Source: Methylobacterium nonmethylotrophicum
Lineage (GTDB): Bacteria > Pseudomonadota > Alphaproteobacteria > Rhizobiales > Beijerinckiaceae
Assembly: GCF_004745635.1 (NCBI RefSeq)
Contig: NZ_SRLB01000006.1
Location: 186,001-250,000, forward strand
DNA: 64,000 nucleotides
Direction of reading: 5' to 3'
A model generated the notes under the pieces. It was not told where the DNA came from. It saw only the letters and a program-made list of their open reading frames with translations, and ran no database searches. The first letter of the stretch is position 1. Each line of letters starts with the position of its first letter. Made by a program: the position numbers and the translations under genes. Below are positions 62,826 through 64,000 of the stretch, in pieces.

Positions 62826-62848
62826 GATCGTGAGGAACCTTAGGAGAA

Positions 62849-62874
62849 GCGGGAGCGACGAAGGCCGCTCCCGC
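62849..62874 (-). other. Hairpin between livH and the fused gene
   Basis: GCGGGAGCG (62849-62857) and CGCTCCCGC (62866-62874) form a 9-base stem with an 8-base loop, in the 73-base gap between livH and livMG. There is no U-run, so it is more likely an RNA-stability element than a terminator. Confidence 0.4.
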
Positions 62875-62898
62875 GTTCCGGGAGCGGCGCGAAACGGA

Positions 62899-63771
62899 TC
62901 AGACCTTCTTGATCACGGCCTTGCCGAACAGGCCGACCGGGCGCACCGCCAGCACGGCGAGGAGCAGGATCAGGCCGGGCACGTCCTTGTAGCCGGTCGA
63001 GATGTAGAAGCCGGTGAGCGTCTCGGCGACGCCGAGGATCAGCCCGCCGACGATCACGCCGAGGCCCGATTCGAGGCCGCCGATGATCGCGACCGCGAAG
63101 GCCTTGAGCGCCAGCACCGAGCCCATCGTGGCGCCGGTGAGCGTGACGGGGGCGACGAGCACGCCCGCGAAGGCCGCCGTCATGGCGCTGATCGAGTAGG
63201 ACAGGGTGATGACCTTCTGGGTGTTGATGCCCATCAGGCCGGCGGCGTCGATGTCGTTCGAGGTCGCCACCACCGCCTTGCCCCAGATCGAGCGGCGGTT
63301 GAACAGCTCGACCGCCAGCATCATCAGGAGCGCGCCGGCGACGATCATCAGCTCCATCGGCAGCACCCGGACGCCCCCGAAGGTCAGGGCGGTCTCCGGC
63401 AGCGGCGAGGGGAACTTCAGGTCGTCGCGGCCCCAGATGTTCTCGGCGACGTTCTTGAAGATGATCCCGAGCGCGATGGTGGCCATGATCCACCCGTACT
63501 CGGACTTGATCTTGACCGCCGGGCGCACGCCGAGGCGCTCGACCACGGCGCCGAGCGCGAAGCCGAAGACGAGGACGAGCGGCAGCATCAGCCAGTAGCC
63601 GGTGAACGGCACCAGGGTGAGGCCGAACAGGGCCCCCAGCATCAGGGCCTCGCCCTGGCCGAAATTCAGGGTCTTCGATGTCGCGAAGGTGAGCTGGTAG
63701 CCGAAGGCGATCGCGGCGTAGATCATGCCGACGGCGATGCCGCTCGCCACCAGCTGAAGGAAGATTTGCAT
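62899..63771 (-). CDS. livH: Branched-chain amino acid type ABC permease
   Basis: Inner-membrane permease of 290 residues with about eight helices, starting MQIFLQLVASGIAVGMIYAA. The LivH signatures are FATSKTLNFGQGEALMLGAL and AFAVAIIGGLESGLGVIVGG. The terminal AVLAVRPVGLFGKAVIKKV is typical of this branch. The binding-protein gene lies upstream, followed by an intrinsic terminator; read-through would supply lower levels of the membrane parts. Confidence 0.95.
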   Translation of the reverse strand: MQIFLQLVASGIAVGMIYAAIAFGYQLTFATSKTLNFGQGEALMLGALFGLTLVPFTGYWLMLPLVLVFGFALGAVVERLGVRPAVKIKSEYGWIMATIALGIIFKNVAENIWGRDDLKFPSPLPETALTFGGVRVLPMELMIVAGALLMMLAVELFNRRSIWGKAVVATSNDIDAAGLMGINTQKVITLSYSISAMTAAFAGVLVAPVTLTGATMGSVLALKAFAVAIIGGLESGLGVIVGGLILGVAETLTGFYISTGYKDVPGLILLLAVLAVRPVGLFGKAVIKKV

Positions 63772-63794
63772 GACCGGACTCGTCTCGACGTAAA

Positions 63795-63821
63795 GGGGCC
63801 CCGCAGGAACAGCGGGGCCCC
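63795..63821 (-). terminator. Terminator/attenuator after the binding-protein gene
   Basis: GGGGCCCCGC (63795-63804) and GCGGGGCCCC (63812-63821) form a perfect 10-base stem with a 7-base loop, followed on the minus strand by TTTA. It lies 12 bases after the binding-protein stop. This is the usual arrangement giving excess binding protein over the membrane subunits. Confidence 0.65.
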
Positions 63822-63832
63822 GGTCTCAAGGC

Positions 63833-64000
63833 TCAGTTCGAGGCCTTCTCCTTGACGCGGACGACGCCGGCATTCTTGGCGTCCTCCTCCTTGGCGTAGA
63901 CGATCTTGCCGTCCTGCACCTTGCCGAACACCACCATGTTGCGGGTGATGGCGTTGTGGTCCTTCGGCGTGAACGGCTTGTCGTAGGTGGTGACCACGCC
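63833..64000 (-). CDS. Amino-acid ABC substrate-binding protein, C-terminal fragment
   Basis: The open frame enters from the right edge on the minus strand. The last 55 residues are visible, ending at TGA 63833-63835: TTYDKPFTPKDHNAITRNMV, then VFGKVQDGKIVYA and a Lys-rich tail. HNAITRNMV is characteristic of LivJ-type periplasmic binding proteins. Together with livH, livMG and livF it makes a complete importer. Confidence 0.85.
   Translation of the reverse strand, partial: GVVTTYDKPFTPKDHNAITRNMVVFGKVQDGKIVYAKEEDAKNAGVVRVKEKASN

Noticed and set aside
60849..62843. 664-residue plus-strand frame opposite the fused LivM-LivG gene
   Set aside because: It is an Asp/Glu/Arg-rich antisense frame without domain or ribosome-binding site. 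The minus strand has unmistakable ABC motifs.

Overview
The window is GC-rich chromosomal DNA from an alphaproteobacterium, most likely Methylobacterium or a close relative (inference). Supporting features are strong G/C third-position bias, two intracellular PHA depolymerases, a RegB/RegA redox pair, a MucR-type regulator, an IalB-family protein, a LOV histidine kinase, and many palindromic intergenic repeats. There is no phage, plasmid or CRISPR signature. Most of the window is ordinary core genome with a few accessory patches.

Layout. 1-1.5 kb: the tail of a Gly-rich protein and a secreted lytic transglycosylase. 1.9-4.9 kb: an AT-rich accessory patch (glf and a DUF4422 glycosyltransferase-like gene), a decayed ISL3 transposase and the first of two identical tRNA-Leu(CAG) genes. 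5.2-11.9 kb: the second tRNA-Leu, leuC, and a complete leftward sugar-type ABC importer (ATPase, binding protein, two permeases). 12-18.3 kb: a 2-hydroxyacid dehydrogenase, a secreted protein with two AprI/Inh-like domains, an M32 carboxypeptidase, a class II glutamine amidotransferase, an orphan receiver protein with a substituted phosphoacceptor, and rpsU. 18.6-24.5 kb: phaZ copy 1, a GST, chrA, ruvB and a Tat-exported metallophosphatase. 24.7-31.3 kb: ybgC-tolQRAB without pal, then opgG with a small membrane protein. 31.5-39.3 kb: gamma-glutamyltransferase, a methyltransferase, regB-regA, phaZ copy 2, a YgjP-type metalloprotein and a small secreted protein. 39.5-44.3 kb: an IalB-like protein, a secreted protein and two tandem GT2 glycosyltransferases. 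44.6-53.9 kb: purC, an HpcH/HpaI aldolase, an esterase, alkA and gluQ (divergent starts 6 bp apart), an isonitrile hydratase-like protein, an M23 peptidase, HupE and a methyltransferase. 53.9-59.9 kb: a zinc-ligand-poor MucR protein, DUF4126, two tRNA-Pro(CGG), a LOV-HK-receiver hybrid, a phytase-like esterase and a DUF333 protein. 60-64 kb: a branched-chain amino acid type ABC importer with fused LivM-LivG.

How the genes work together. TolQRA (inner membrane) and TolB (periplasm) serve envelope constriction, with YbgC as the usual partner. OpgG, the M23 peptidase, the transglycosylase and the GT2 genes add further envelope functions. The two PhaZ proteins mobilise stored polyhydroxyalkanoate, and RegBA would tie expression to redox state. 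The two ABC systems import a sugar-like and an amino-acid-like solute.

No wholly new multi-gene system is evident to me. The most unusual material is the palindromic repeat families (one overprints the end of gluQ, another carries nested hairpins), the AT-rich glycan patch beside the tRNA-Leu duplication, the Asp-to-Glu receiver, the MucR protein lacking zinc ligands, and a tRNA-Pro copy with a broken D-stem pair.
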